The position numbers and the translations under genes are program-made. Positions 28,448 through 38,384 of a stretch of 64,000 nt of DNA are shown here, piece after piece. How positions within the stretch are numbered: position 1 is the stretch's first letter; every line of letters begins with the position of its first letter. This stretch comes from Alcanivorax sp. S71-1-4. Its GTDB lineage: Bacteria > Pseudomonadota > Gammaproteobacteria > Pseudomonadales > Alcanivoracaceae. The notes beneath the pieces were generated by a model. The model saw nothing but the letters and a program-made list of their open reading frames with translations. It had not been told where the DNA came from and did not search any database. Location: positions 49,041-113,040 of the forward strand of contig NZ_AQOR01000011.1 in assembly GCF_009846755.1 (NCBI RefSeq), in the 5' to 3' direction.

Positions 28448-29472
28448 TGCAGGTACTTCCTTGGGTCGAAGGCATCGCGGACGGCCTCGCCAATAAAAAT
28501 CAGCAGCGACAGGATCAGTGCCAGAGAGACAAAAGCGCTGATGCCGAGCCAGGGCGCATGCAGGTTGGCCTTGCCCTGGCCGAGCAGTTCACCCAGCGAG
28601 GGCGAGCCTGGTGGCAGGCCAAAGCCGATGAAATCGAGGGTAGTGAGGGTGACAATCGCGCCGTTGAGAATGAACGGCAGGAAGGTCAGCGTGGCGACCA
28701 TGGCGTTGGGCAGCATGTGCCGGAACATGATCACCGGTGCCGAGACACCGAGTGCCCGGGCGGCGCGCACGTAATCCAGGTTACGGCAGCGCAGGAACTC
28801 GGCACGCACGAGATCCACCAGTGTCATCCAGGAGAACAGCAGCATGATCAACAGCAGCCACCAGAAATTCGGCACCACAAAGCTGGACAGGATGATGATC
28901 AGGTAAAGGATGGGCATGCTCGACCAGATTTCGATAAAGCGCTGCCCGGCCAGGTCGGTCCAGCCACCGTAGTAGCCTTGCACCGCGCCCACTGCAATAC
29001 CGATGACGCTGCTCGCCAGTGCCAGGATCAGCCCGAACAGTACCGAGATGCGAAAGCCATAGAGGATGCGTGCCAGGACATCGCGACCCTGGTCGTCAGT
29101 CCCCAGCCAGTTGTCCGCTGAGGGCGGCGCGGGTGAGGGGACGCTGAGGTCGTAATTGATGGTGTCGTAGCTGAACGGAATCACCGGCCAGACGATCCAG
29201 CCGTCTTGCTCGATCAGCTCCTTTACGAACGGGTCGCGGTAATTGGCCTCGGTTTCAAACAGGCCGCCGAAAGTGGTTTCCGGGTAGACCGTGAACACGG
29301 GGAAGTACAGCTCATTCTGGTAACTGAGCACCAGCGGCTTGTCGTTGGCAATCAGTTCGGCGCCCAGGCAGAGTGCGAACAGGATGCTGAACAGCCACAG
29401 TGACCAGTAGCCGCGGCGGTTGCTGCGAAAGGTGTTCCACTGGCGCTGGAAGACGGGGTTGCTGAACCGCAT
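28444..29472 (-). CDS. yejE: Peptide ABC importer permease (YejE/NppC-like)
   Basis: Inner-membrane permease subunit, 342 aa. One N-terminal membrane segment (about 22-42) is followed by a periplasmic stretch, then the BPD transport core with five or so helices. The EAA loop is EFLRCRNLDYVRAARALGVSAP, which docks on the ATPase. The segment WLGTDDQGRDVLARILYGFRIS is the standard DppC/YejE signature. Its ATG abuts the stop of the upstream permease (shared base at 29472) and its stop overlaps the ATPase start by 4 bp, so all are made from one message. Confidence 0.95.
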   Translation of the reverse strand: MRFSNPVFQRQWNTFRSNRRGYWSLWLFSILFALCLGAELIANDKPLVLSYQNELYFPVFTVYPETTFGGLFETEANYRDPFVKELIEQDGWIVWPVIPFSYDTINYDLSVPSPAPPSADNWLGTDDQGRDVLARILYGFRISVLFGLILALASSVIGIAVGAVQGYYGGWTDLAGQRFIEIWSSMPILYLIIILSSFVVPNFWWLLLIMLLFSWMTLVDLVRAEFLRCRNLDYVRAARALGVSAPVIMFRHMLPNAMVATLTFLPFILNGAIVTLTTLDFIGFGLPPGSPSLGELLGQGKANLHAPWLGISAFVSLALILSLLIFIGEAVRDAFDPRKYLQ

Positions 29473-30560
29473 TACAGATCTCTCCGGCCGAAATCGATGC
29501 GCGGATCGACCAGCATGTAGGTCAGGTCGCTGACCAGTTTCAGCAGCAGTCCGATCAGGGTGAAGATAAACAGTGTGCCGAAGACCACCGGGTAATCGCG
29601 GTTGATCACTGATTCAAAGCCGAGCAGGCCGAGCCCGTCCAGCGAGAAAATGTACTCGATCAGCAACACGCCGCTGAAAAACATGCTGATGAACGCCGCC
29701 GGGAAGCCGGCAATGATGATCAGCATGGCGTTGCGGAACACATGCCGGTAGAGCACCTGATTTTCCGTCAGGCCCTTGGCGCGGGCGGTCTGCACATAGA
29801 GCTTGCTGATTTCATCGAGGAAGGAGTTTTTGGTCAGCATGGTCAGGGTGGCAAAGTTACCGATCACGATGGCGATGGTCGGCAGGGTGATATGCCAGAA
29901 ATAATCCAGGATCTTGCCGGGCAGGCTGAGCTGGGTCCAGTTGTCGGAGGTCAGGCCGCGCAGTGGAAACCAGTCAAGGTAACTGCCGCCGGCAAACAGG
30001 ACGATCAGCAGGATGGCGAACAGGAAACTGGGAATGGCATAGCCGACAATCACCAGGCTGCTGCTCCAGACATCAAACGGTGTGCCATGGCGCACGGCCT
30101 TGCGGATGCCGAGCGGGATCGATACCAGATAAGTGATCAGCGTACTCCATAGCCCCAGGGAAATGGACACGGGCAGCCGTTCGACGATCAGCTCGGTGAC
30201 ACTGCGGTCGCGGTAGTAGGATTCGCCGAAATCAAAACTGAGATAGTTGCGTACCATCAGCCAGAAGCGCTCGTGGGCGGGCTTGTCAAAGCCGTACAGC
30301 TTTTCGATCCGCTCCAGCAGTTCAGGTGGCAGGCCCTGGGAGCCGCGATAACCGCTGCCGCCGCCGGTGTCGGTGGTGACAAAATCCGCCCGGCTGCCGG
30401 CGAACTGGCCGCCAGCGCCGGCATCCATGCCGCGCAACTGCGCGACCATGCGCTCCACCGGGCCGCCAGGTGCTGCCTGCACAATGACAAAGTTCAGCAG
30501 CAGGATGCCGAACAGCGTCGGAATGATCAGCAGCAGACGCCGGAGAACATAACCGCTCAT
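29472..30560 (-). CDS. yejB: Peptide ABC importer permease (YejB/NppB-like)
   Basis: Inner-membrane permease subunit, 362 aa. It opens with [24 protein letters not shown], the first membrane helix typical of DppB/YejB, and has an extended periplasmic loop unique to the YejB group (about residues 40-90). The EAA region is [25 protein letters not shown]. It overlaps the upstream binding-protein gene by 4 bp and the next permease by 1 bp. Confidence 0.95.
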   Translation of the reverse strand: MSGYVLRRLLLIIPTLFGILLLNFVIVQAAPGGPVERMVAQLRGMDAGAGGQFAGSRADFVTTDTGGGSGYRGSQGLPPELLERIEKLYGFDKPAHERFWLMVRNYLSFDFGESYYRDRSVTELIVERLPVSISLGLWSTLITYLVSIPLGIRKAVRHGTPFDVWSSSLVIVGYAIPSFLFAILLIVLFAGGSYLDWFPLRGLTSDNWTQLSLPGKILDYFWHITLPTIAIVIGNFATLTMLTKNSFLDEISKLYVQTARAKGLTENQVLYRHVFRNAMLIIIAGFPAAFISMFFSGVLLIEYIFSLDGLGLLGFESVINRDYPVVFGTLFIFTLIGLLLKLVSDLTYMLVDPRIDFGRRDL

Positions 30561-32347
30561 TCAGCGTCCCGGGTTGAACGCTTGTCCCACCAGGCATCCA
30601 GCGGCAGCCCATACGGCGCGTTCTGCGCCGGGTGTGCCAGGTGCTTGCTGTAGGCGACGCGGAAATAATCCAGGTTCCAGTTCGGGATCACGTAGTAACC
30701 CCATTGCAGCGCACGGTCCAGGGCTCGCGTGCTGGTGATCAATGCCTCGCGGCTGCGGGCACCGATGACCGTGTCCACCAGTGTATCAATGGCCGGGTCG
30801 CGCAGCCCGATCACGTTGCGGGAATCGGGGCGGTCGGCGGCACTGGAATGCCAGAAGTCGCGTTGCTCATTGCCCGGCGAGTTGGATTGCGGAAACACGT
30901 TGACGACCATGTCGAAATCAAAATTGCGCATGCGCTCGACATATTGTGGCTGGTCCACGCGGCGTACTTCCGCGTGCACCCCGATGGCGCGCAGGTTGCG
31001 CGCAAACGGCATGGCGATGCGTTCCCAGGTCGGGTTGTCGATCAGGATTTCGAAGCGCACCGGCTGGTTGTCCGGGGTGTAGAGCTGGTTGTCGCGGACG
31101 GCATAGCCCGCCTCCTGAAGCAGCTTCTGTGCGGTCAGCAGGTTCTGCCGGGGACGTCCGGAGCCATCGCTGCTGGGGGGTGCATAGGCGTCCGTGAACA
31201 CTTCTGGCGGCAGCGTGTCGCGCAGCGGCGTCAGCAGTTTCAGTTCGTCCTCGGAAGGGAGGCCGGTGGCGGCCAGTTCGGAGTTCTGGAAGTAACTGCG
31301 GGTGCGGCGGTACTGGCCGTGGAAAATATTCTGGTTGGTCCACTCGAAATCCAGTGCGTAGGCCAGTGCCTTGCGCAGGGTACGGTCCTGGAACAGCGGC
31401 CGGCGCAGGTTATAGACAAAGCCCTGCATACCGGTGGGCAGGCTGTGGTGGAATGTTTCCAGCACGTAGTCGCCGCGGTTGAGCGCCGGGCCCTGGTAGC
31501 CGGTGGCCCAGTTGGCCGCAATGTTTTCCAGCCGCATGTCGTAGCGACCGGCCTTGAAGGCTTCCAGCGCGACGGTGTCGTCGAGGAAATATTCGAGTGT
31601 GATGCGATCAAAATTGTACTGGCCGCGGTTCACCGGCAGGTCCTTGCCCCAGTAGTCAGCGCGGCGCTCATAGACCACGCGCTTGCCGGGTTCGGCGCTG
31701 CTGAGGCGATAGGGGCCGCTGCCGAGCGGCGCCTCAAGTGAGCCCCGGGAAAAATCGCGTTCTTTCCAGTAATGGGCCGGCAGCACCTGCAACTGGCCGA
31801 CGATCAGTGCCAGCTCGCGATTGTCACCGGGCTTGAACGTGAATTTCACCCGCTGGCTGTCCAGGGCTTCCACCTTTTCCACGTCACCATAGTAAAAGCT
31901 GTAGAAGGGTGAGCCTTTCTCGATCAGCGTGTTGAAGGAGAACACCACGTCCTCGGCGGTGACCGGCTCGCCGTCGGCAAAGCGGGCTTCCTTGCGCAGG
32001 TGATAAATGACCCAGCTCCGGTCGTCCGGCATCTCGATGGATTCTGCCAGCAGGCCATACTGGGTGAAGGGCTCGTCCTGGCTGGCCGTGGTCAGGGTGT
32101 CATAGAGATAGCCGATGCCGCCGGCGGGCGTGCCACGCGGGATGAACGGGTTGAGGCTGTCGAAGGTGCCGATCACATGCCGCCGCAGGGTGCCTCCCTT
32201 GGGGGCGTCGGCGTTGACGTAATCGAAATGCGGGAACCCGGCCGGGTATTTGGGCGTGCCGTACATGGCAATGGCGTGGTATTTGGGGGCGGCCTGGACG
32301 CTCACCGCAAACAGGCACAGCGCAATGCCGTAAAGCAGGGTTCTCAT
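30557..32347 (-). CDS. yejA: Periplasmic peptide-binding protein, YejA-type (first paralogue)
   Basis: Extracellular solute-binding protein family 5, 596 aa. A Sec signal peptide ([19 protein letters not shown], cleavage before AP) is followed by the YejA hallmark [20 protein letters not shown]. The mature protein delivers peptides to the YejBEF permease. Relatives bind muropeptides, microcin C-type or uridyl-peptide antibiotics. It is paralogous to the next gene upstream, sharing the [22 protein letters not shown] and PVNRG-YNFD blocks. It is coupled to yejB by a 4 bp overlap and separated by 69 bp from the second binding protein. Confidence 0.93.
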   Translation of the reverse strand: MRTLLYGIALCLFAVSVQAAPKYHAIAMYGTPKYPAGFPHFDYVNADAPKGGTLRRHVIGTFDSLNPFIPRGTPAGGIGYLYDTLTTASQDEPFTQYGLLAESIEMPDDRSWVIYHLRKEARFADGEPVTAEDVVFSFNTLIEKGSPFYSFYYGDVEKVEALDSQRVKFTFKPGDNRELALIVGQLQVLPAHYWKERDFSRGSLEAPLGSGPYRLSSAEPGKRVVYERRADYWGKDLPVNRGQYNFDRITLEYFLDDTVALEAFKAGRYDMRLENIAANWATGYQGPALNRGDYVLETFHHSLPTGMQGFVYNLRRPLFQDRTLRKALAYALDFEWTNQNIFHGQYRRTRSYFQNSELAATGLPSEDELKLLTPLRDTLPPEVFTDAYAPPSSDGSGRPRQNLLTAQKLLQEAGYAVRDNQLYTPDNQPVRFEILIDNPTWERIAMPFARNLRAIGVHAEVRRVDQPQYVERMRNFDFDMVVNVFPQSNSPGNEQRDFWHSSAADRPDSRNVIGLRDPAIDTLVDTVIGARSREALITSTRALDRALQWGYYVIPNWNLDYFRVAYSKHLAHPAQNAPYGLPLDAWWDKRSTRDAE

Positions 32348-32416
32348 ATCGTTCCTCGATATTGTTGTGTTGTTGCCGCCGGCGCGGGCGTCCTGTTCAG
32401 AGACAGCATCCGCCGC

Positions 32417-34339
32417 TCAGGGTTTCCCTTTTGCCCACCAGGTCTCGGTGCCGAGGATATACGGCATCGGTGCGTCTGGCCGGCCGAATTTATCCCACCA
32501 GGCCAGACGGTGGTGGTCAATATACCAGTGCGGCACGCTGTAGTGTTGCCACAAAAGCACCCGGTCCAGCGCCTTGATGGCGGCATGATAGTCTGCCTCG
32601 GTGCTGGCGTTCATGCTGGCCTCCACCAGCGCATCCACCACGGGATCGCTGATGCGGGAATAGTTGCGGCTGCCGGGCAGGTCGGCGCTGCGGGAATGCA
32701 CGTAATCGACCAGTTCGGCGCCAGGATAGGCGCGCTGGGGCAGCACGAAAATGGTGATGTCGTAGTCGAAGCGGTCGAGCCGTTCTTTGTAGGTGGCCAG
32801 GTCCACGGCACGGTAGCTGGCCTGGATGCCGACGCGCTCGAGATTGCGCAGCCAGGGTTCTACCACGCGCGTCATGCCGGGGGTCTGGTAGTTGAGAATT
32901 TCCAGTTTCAGCGGTGCGCCGGTGTCCTGGTGGACCAGGTGCCGGCCGCGGGGTGTCCAGCCTGCTTCGGCCAGCAGGGCCAGCGCCTGCCGCATGCGGG
33001 TACGGATATTGCCGCTGCCATCGCTGACCGGATGGCGGAAGGGCTGGGTAAACAGCGCCGGTGGCAATTGTTCACGCCAGGGGGCCAGCAAGCTCAGTTC
33101 GCGGCCGGTGGGCAACCCTTCGGCATGGTTGAGGCTGTTCGGAAACCAGCTGTCACTGCGCACATAGGCGCCATTGAAAATGGTCTGGTTGGTCCATTCG
33201 AAATCGAACAGCAGGTTCAGCGCCTCGCGGACGCGGCGGTCATCCAGCGGGGCACGGCGCTGGTTGATGAAAAACGCCTGCGTCGGTTTCGGAATGCGGT
33301 GCGGAATTTCGGCGCGCAGAATGCGGCCGTCGCGCACGGCAGGGACGTCGTAGGCGGTGGCCCAGTGCTTGGCCACATAGTCCAGGTGCAGGTCATAGCC
33401 GCCGCTCTTGAACGCCTCGAAGCCCACCTGCGCGTCGCGGTAATAATCGATCACCACCTGATCGAAGTTGTAACGACCACGGTTCACCGGCAGATCACGG
33501 GCCCAGTAATCCTCAACACGCTCGAACACCATCTGACGGCCAGGGCGTACCCGGCTGATGCGATACGGGCTGCTGACCACGGGCGGCTCCAGGGTGCCGG
33601 CGAACGCGCGTTCGCGCCAGTAGTGGGCAGGCAGCACGGGCAGGTCGCCGATCACCAGTGGCAGGTCGCGCCGGCTGTCGCCGGTGAGGTGATAGCGCAC
33701 ACTGCGCGCATCCAGTATCTCGACGCTTTCCACATCGCGCAGCATCAACTGATAACGCGGATGGCCCTGCTCGCGCAGCAGGTTGAAGGAAAACACCGCA
33801 TCCTCGGCGGTAATCGGGGTGCCGTCATTGAAACGGGCTTCCGGACGCAGCCGGAAGATGACCCAGTCGAGGCTGGCCGGGTACTCCACGGTGTCGGCAA
33901 TCAGGCCGTAGGCGCTGCCGGGCTCGTCCCCGACGCGATTGTGGCTGCCGTTGCCCATGAGCAGCGTATCGGTGGTTTCCAGAAAACCGAACACGGAGGC
34001 GCCAGGCGTGCCCGCCGGGCTGGTGCCGCTGATGACATAGGGGTTCAGGCTGTCGAAGCTGCCGAAACCGAACAGGCGCAGTGTGCCGCCTTTGGGGGCG
34101 TCCGGGTTGACGTAATCGAAGTGATGAAAACCGGCCGGGTATTTCAACTCGCCGAACGGGCTGTAGCCGTGGCTGACGATGATCTGTTCTGCGGCGGGGG
34201 CCGGCGTGGCGTTGTCTTCACTGCCGGCGTCACCGGCGCGGGCCAGTCCGGTGACGAGGCAGAGCATGCTGGTCAACAGCCAGCCTGGCCGGCGTCCTGC
34301 CGGGGTCGGGCGCTCAGGGTGCGTCGCGAATGTCCACAT
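32417..34339 (-). CDS. Periplasmic peptide-binding protein, YejA-type (second paralogue)
   Basis: Second family-5 binding protein of the same operon, 640 aa. The N terminus is probably a long signal peptide (hydrophobic WLLTSMLCLVTGLA, cleavage ARA-GDA). [18 protein letters not shown] and FEWTNQTIFNGAYVRSDSWF mark it as a YejA relative. In P. aeruginosa two such proteins (NppA1, NppA2) serve one permease. Its ATG 34339 lies inside the end of mltD (26 bp overlap), and no clear ribosome site is visible, so translation may be coupled. TTG 34276 is a possible later start. Confidence 0.92.
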   Translation of the reverse strand: MWTFATHPERPTPAGRRPGWLLTSMLCLVTGLARAGDAGSEDNATPAPAAEQIIVSHGYSPFGELKYPAGFHHFDYVNPDAPKGGTLRLFGFGSFDSLNPYVISGTSPAGTPGASVFGFLETTDTLLMGNGSHNRVGDEPGSAYGLIADTVEYPASLDWVIFRLRPEARFNDGTPITAEDAVFSFNLLREQGHPRYQLMLRDVESVEILDARSVRYHLTGDSRRDLPLVIGDLPVLPAHYWRERAFAGTLEPPVVSSPYRISRVRPGRQMVFERVEDYWARDLPVNRGRYNFDQVVIDYYRDAQVGFEAFKSGGYDLHLDYVAKHWATAYDVPAVRDGRILRAEIPHRIPKPTQAFFINQRRAPLDDRRVREALNLLFDFEWTNQTIFNGAYVRSDSWFPNSLNHAEGLPTGRELSLLAPWREQLPPALFTQPFRHPVSDGSGNIRTRMRQALALLAEAGWTPRGRHLVHQDTGAPLKLEILNYQTPGMTRVVEPWLRNLERVGIQASYRAVDLATYKERLDRFDYDITIFVLPQRAYPGAELVDYVHSRSADLPGSRNYSRISDPVVDALVEASMNASTEADYHAAIKALDRVLLWQHYSVPHWYIDHHRLAWWDKFGRPDAPMPYILGTETWWAKGKP

Positions 34340-35903
34340 AGAGGGTCAGTTGCTGCCCGGGCTGGAGATAGCGCTGGCCATTGATCTTGTTCCAGGCACT
34401 GATCTGGTTGACCGACACGTTGAAGCGGTTGGCAATGGCATACAGCGAATCCCCTCGTCGCACGGAATAATGCACCCGGCGCACCATGTCCGGCCGGCCG
34501 GCCGGGGCGGCGCTGGCCGCTTGTTCGGTCCAGACCGCCAGTTGCTGGCCGACGCGCAACGTGTCGCCTGGCGCCATCTGGTTCCATGCTGCCAGTTCAC
34601 GCACCCCGACGCGATAGCGACGTGCGATTTCCCACAGGGTTTCGCCGCTGGCCACCTGATGGGCCAGCTGCCGGCGGCCGGAAATGGCGCGGTTCTGGCG
34701 CGCATCCAGGCGTGCGTCGGCGCTCAGGCTGTAGCTGCCGGGATCGCGCGACGGTTGCGGGATCAGCAGGGTGCGGCCTGCGACAATCGTGTTGCCTCGC
34801 AGGTGATTGATCTCGCGCAACACCGCCGGCGTCGTGTCGTGCGCGCGGGCGATGGCAATCAGGTTGTCGCCGGGGCGGATGCTGTAGCGCTGCCAGCGCA
34901 TGCGCTGTTCGGGCGGCAGGGCGCTGATGCGCTCGGCGAAGGTGTCCGCATGGCTGACCGGGATCAACAGGCGGTGCGGGCCGTTCGGCGAGGTGGCCCA
35001 GCGATTGAACGCGGGGTTGAGCAGGTACAGTTCTTCCAGCGAGATATCCGCCATCTCGGCCGCCTGGGCCAGATCGATCTGGCCGCCGACGTCAATGCTG
35101 GTGAAATACGGTTCGTCGGCAATGGCGGGTATATCCAGGCCAAACTGTTCCGGGTCGCGCACGATCTGCGCCAGCGCCAGCAGTTTCGGCACATAGGCCA
35201 TGGTTTCCCGGGGCAGTTGCAGGCTCCAGTAATCGGTTGGCTTGCCGGCGTTGCGGTTGCGGGTGATTGCGCGCGATACATTGCCGGCGCCCGCGTTGTA
35301 GGAGGCCAGCGCCAGCAACCAGTCGCCGTCGAAGCGATTGGCCAGTTGCTGCAGATAGGTGAGCGCGGCTTCGGTGGAAGCCACGATGTCGCGGCGCTGA
35401 TCCGCCCACCAGTCCTGTTCCAGGCCGAAATGCTTGCCGGTGGAGGGAATGAACTGCCAGGGGCCTGACGCCCGGCCGTGGGAATACGCGAACGGATCGA
35501 AGGCGCTTTCCACGACCGGCAGCAGCGCCAGTTCCAGCGGCATGTCACGTGCTTCGGCCTGCTCGACAATATGATGCAGGTAGCGCTCGGCGCGCGAGGA
35601 GATACGGATGAGATAACCTGGATGGCGGCTGTACCAGTTGCGCTGGGCAAGGATACGCGCGTTCTCCACCTCCAGGTCCAGCGCAAAGCCGTTGCGGACC
35701 CGGCCCCAGAGGTCCACGTCACTGACCGGGGGCGCTTCGGGCGCCGACTCCGGATAGCCACTGATGATGATGGGGTCCGGTGTCAGCGCCGTGGCCGCCG
35801 GCATGGGGTCGAGGTCGTCGACCGCCGGCTTCAGTGCACAACCGCCCAATATGCCCGCTGTGACAAGCCCCAGCAGGCCAACCCGAAAAATAATGCTGCT
35901 CAT
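34314..35903 (-). CDS. mltD: Membrane-bound lytic murein transglycosylase D with three LysM repeats
   Basis: Lipoprotein that cleaves the MurNAc-GlcNAc bond of peptidoglycan, 529 aa. The lipobox is AGILGGC (acylated Cys near residue 22). The SLT domain contains the catalytic Glu in LPVVESAFDPFAYS and the conserved ASGPWQFIP and LALASYNAGAGNV blocks. Three LysM domains follow (YSIRPGDNLIAIARAHDT, HQVASGETLWEIARRYRV, YSVRRGDSLYAIANRFNV); E. coli MltD has two. The start is ATG 35903, directly before the signal sequence. It overlaps the binding-protein gene by 26 bp, tying murein cleavage to peptide import. Confidence 0.95.
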   Translation of the reverse strand: MSSIIFRVGLLGLVTAGILGGCALKPAVDDLDPMPAATALTPDPIIISGYPESAPEAPPVSDVDLWGRVRNGFALDLEVENARILAQRNWYSRHPGYLIRISSRAERYLHHIVEQAEARDMPLELALLPVVESAFDPFAYSHGRASGPWQFIPSTGKHFGLEQDWWADQRRDIVASTEAALTYLQQLANRFDGDWLLALASYNAGAGNVSRAITRNRNAGKPTDYWSLQLPRETMAYVPKLLALAQIVRDPEQFGLDIPAIADEPYFTSIDVGGQIDLAQAAEMADISLEELYLLNPAFNRWATSPNGPHRLLIPVSHADTFAERISALPPEQRMRWQRYSIRPGDNLIAIARAHDTTPAVLREINHLRGNTIVAGRTLLIPQPSRDPGSYSLSADARLDARQNRAISGRRQLAHQVASGETLWEIARRYRVGVRELAAWNQMAPGDTLRVGQQLAVWTEQAASAAPAGRPDMVRRVHYSVRRGDSLYAIANRFNVSVNQISAWNKINGQRYLQPGQQLTLYVDIRDAP

Positions 35904-35982
35904 TGTGTCAACCAACTCCGTTGATCCCGTGTGGCCGCCTTGCCCGGCAATGACGGCTCTTGTCTTGGGTAGCGAGATGTAT

Positions 35983-36012
35983 CTTCCCGGGCACACGGGA
36001 TTGCCCGGGAAG
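35983..36012. other. Perfect 11 bp inverted repeat between gloB and mltD
   Basis: CTTCCCGGGCA and TGCCCGGGAAG flank an 8 nt centre. There is no T tract leftward, so it is not a standard terminator. It may be an operator or an mRNA-stabilising hairpin in the mltD leader. Confidence 0.4.
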
Positions 36013-36072
36013 CGTGCAATGGCAACCGCTGCCGGGCTGCCACGGTGCCCGGCGGGTGGCCGGGCGGTGTGT

Positions 36073-36849
36073 TCAGAACTGGTCTTTCCAGCGCCGGAGC
36101 GCGGCAAAAATCTCGGTGCGGTCGGTCAGCGCCGCCTGCTCGCGGGCGTTGATCGCGTCGCGCAGGGGGCGGTCATCGACCCGCAGGAACGGATTGCTCT
36201 GGCGTTCCTCGGCAAGCACCACCGGGACGGTGGGCTGCCCTGATGCGCGAGTATGCATCATTTGCGCCAGACGTTGATTCACCGAAGTGTCATCCGGTGT
36301 GACGGCTTGCGCAAAACGCAGATTATTCAGCGTGTACTCATGGGCGCAGCAGACCAGCGTCTGGTCGGGCAGTGCACTGAGGCGGTCCAGCGATGCCAGC
36401 ATCTGCGCCGGGGTGCCCTCGAACAGCCGGCCACAGCCTGCGGCGAACAGCGTGTCGCCGCAAAACAGCAGCGGGGGGGCATGGTCGCCGGTAAAGAAGG
36501 CGATATGTCCGAGGGTATGGCCCGGCACATGCAGCACATCGAAACGCAGCGCGGGGGCGTCGAGTTGCACGCTGTCGCCCTCCGCCAGGGCATGGGTGCG
36601 GCCCGGAATCTGCTCATCGGCCGGGCCATACACCGGCACATCGTGCTCATCCAGCAGCCGGTTCACGCCACCAACGTGGTCGGGGTGATGATGGGTGATC
36701 AGGATGGCCCGCAGGGTCAGCCGGTGTTCGGCCAAAAAAGCACTGACCGGGGCCGCGTCGCCAGGGTCCACCACCAGCGCATTGCCGTTGTCGTCGGCCA
36801 GCAGCCAGATATAGTTGTCGCTGAAGGCCGGTATCGGGTGCAGGAGCAT
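36073..36849 (-). CDS. gloB: Hydroxyacylglutathione hydrolase (glyoxalase II)
   Basis: Metallo-beta-lactamase-fold enzyme that hydrolyses S-D-lactoylglutathione to lactate and glutathione in methylglyoxal detoxification, 258 aa. The binuclear metal motif is THHHPDH (THxHxDH class). Further ligands are in HVPGHTLGH and CGDTLFAAGCGRLFEG, and the C-terminal glutathione-binding region ends with NPFLRVDD. The start is ATG 36849, where the conserved PIPAFSDNYIWLL begins. It is divergent from the methyltransferase gene and lies 169 bp upstream of mltD in the same direction. Confidence 0.96.
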   Translation of the reverse strand: MLLHPIPAFSDNYIWLLADDNGNALVVDPGDAAPVSAFLAEHRLTLRAILITHHHPDHVGGVNRLLDEHDVPVYGPADEQIPGRTHALAEGDSVQLDAPALRFDVLHVPGHTLGHIAFFTGDHAPPLLFCGDTLFAAGCGRLFEGTPAQMLASLDRLSALPDQTLVCCAHEYTLNNLRFAQAVTPDDTSVNQRLAQMMHTRASGQPTVPVVLAEERQSNPFLRVDDRPLRDAINAREQAALTDRTEIFAALRRWKDQF

Positions 36850-37123
36850 GGGAGCACCTTCGCTTTCTCGGGAATGAAAAAATGACCACCTTGCCGCAGA
36901 CAGGTTCCGTCTCCATGGCGGCGACAGGGCCGCGGGTGGAAAAACAGCCTGCGTTGACGGCTTGAGCACGGTGTCCGCACAATCAGGCGCCTAAGCGATT
37001 GATTTGCTGTGCTCCTCTTTGGAGCGCCTCGCTGAGGCCTGTCAGCCACCGTGCTAGACTGAATCCGGTGCAGCAAGGTCCGCGCAGTGCGCGGGCAGAA
37101 CCTTACCACAGGGGGCGTTTGCC

Positions 37124-37909
37124 ATGGCAATTCCGAGACTGATCCGGGCCCCGTTCCGCCGCCAGCCGCCGGATACCGGTGCGGCCTTTGCCGCCTGGCT
37201 GAACACCCCGACCGGCGAGCAACTGCTGGCTGAGGAACGTCGCGTGCTCGCGGATGTGCTGCCGCGGCTGCCGGGCCTGCGTGCATTGCAATGCTGCGCC
37301 GGGACACCGGAATCCCTGCTTGAAGCCAGCGTGATGCCGCTGAAGTGGACGCTGGGAACCCAGCCTGGGGTGGATATCGTGGCCCGCCCGTCGCAGTTGC
37401 CGTTGCCACGGCAGTGCCTGGATCTGGTGCTGCTGCACCACAGTCTGGATTTTGAGGATGACCCGCACCTGGTGCTGGGGCAGCTGGCGCGCGCGTTGCA
37501 GCCGGGCGGGGCGTTGGTGGTGGTCGGCTTCCAGCCGCTGGGTCTGTGGGGACTCTGGCGACTGTTCCGGCTGCATTCCCCCAAAGTCCCCTGGATAGGC
37601 CGTTTTATCCGGCCGCACCGTGTCAGCGACTGGCTGCAGGTGCTGGCCTGTGAAGTGGAAGGCTTTGACTCCGGGTTGTACAACCTGCCGCTGGCAGGCA
37701 GCATGCGCCGGCGTTTTCGCTGGCTGGATACCCTGGGCGCCAGGTTCTGGTCCCAGCATGGCGCTTTCTATGTGCTGGTGGCGCGCAAGCGTGCCGCTGT
37801 AATGCGTCCGCTACGGCCGCGCTTCTCGCTGCCGCAGGCCGCTCCGAATGTGGTGCCGGTATCGATGGCCCGCTGGCGGCAGCGGCATGAGCCGGACGCG
37901 ACGGAATGA
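37124..37909 (+). CDS. Class I SAM-dependent methyltransferase of unknown target
   Basis: Cytosolic protein of 261 aa with a Methyltransf_11-like core. [20 protein letters not shown] is the post-IV region, followed by [24 protein letters not shown]. The glycine-rich SAM motif I ([16 protein letters not shown]) is degenerate. The C-terminal part carries an Arg/Lys-rich segment. It corresponds in position to the conserved unnamed methyltransferase between gloB and rnhA in pseudomonads. Target unknown. It is transcribed with rnhA, whose start lies 16 bp after its stop. Confidence 0.85.
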   Translation: MAIPRLIRAPFRRQPPDTGAAFAAWLNTPTGEQLLAEERRVLADVLPRLPGLRALQCCAGTPESLLEASVMPLKWTLGTQPGVDIVARPSQLPLPRQCLDLVLLHHSLDFEDDPHLVLGQLARALQPGGALVVVGFQPLGLWGLWRLFRLHSPKVPWIGRFIRPHRVSDWLQVLACEVEGFDSGLYNLPLAGSMRRRFRWLDTLGARFWSQHGAFYVLVARKRAAVMRPLRPRFSLPQAAPNVVPVSMARWRQRHEPDATE

Positions 37910-37925
37910 CACGGGGAATGAGTGT

Positions 37926-38384
37926 TTGAAGCAGGTTGAGATGTATACCGACGGTGCTTGCCGGGGTAATCCGGGACCCGGCGGCTGGGGCGTGCTGCTG
38001 CGGCATGGCACGGTGCAGAAAACCCTGCACGGCGGTGCGCCGCAGACCACTAATAACCAGATGGAGCTGACCGCGGTGATCGAGGGGCTGGAAGCATTGA
38101 AGCAGCCCTGTCAGGTGGTGCTGTATACGGATTCGAAGTACGTGCTTGAAGGCATCACCAAGTGGATCCACGGCTGGAAGCGCAACGGCTGGCGCACCGC
38201 CAGCAAGAGCCCGGTCAAGAACGGCGAGCTGTGGCAGCGGCTGGATCAGGCGGCTGCCCGGCACAGCATCGAATGGCGCTGGGTCAAGGGCCACAGCGGC
38301 GATGCCGGCAATGAACGTGCCGACCAGCTTGCCAACCAGGGGATTGATGAATTGCAGCGCAGCACAGGAGCCGCGACGTCATGA
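37926..38384 (+). CDS. rnhA: Ribonuclease HI
   Basis: Degrades RNA in RNA-DNA hybrids, 152 aa (E. coli 155). All active-site acids are visible: Asp in [12 protein letters not shown], Glu in [12 protein letters not shown], Asp in LYTDSKYV and Asp in GNERADQLA. The start is probably TTG 37926 (then KQVEMYTDG, matching the family N terminus), preceded by CGGGGAAT. ATG 37941 would cut into the first strand. It overlaps dnaQ by 4 bp (ATGA), the classic rnhA-dnaQ pairing. Confidence 0.96.
   Translation: MKQVEMYTDGACRGNPGPGGWGVLLRHGTVQKTLHGGAPQTTNNQMELTAVIEGLEALKQPCQVVLYTDSKYVLEGITKWIHGWKRNGWRTASKSPVKNGELWQRLDQAAARHSIEWRWVKGHSGDAGNERADQLANQGIDELQRSTGAATS

Noticed and set aside
32000..34384. 794-codon plus-strand open frame opposite the peptide-binding protein genes
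   Set aside because: It runs antisense through two periplasmic binding proteins with signal peptides, and its composition is that of a GC-rich shadow.
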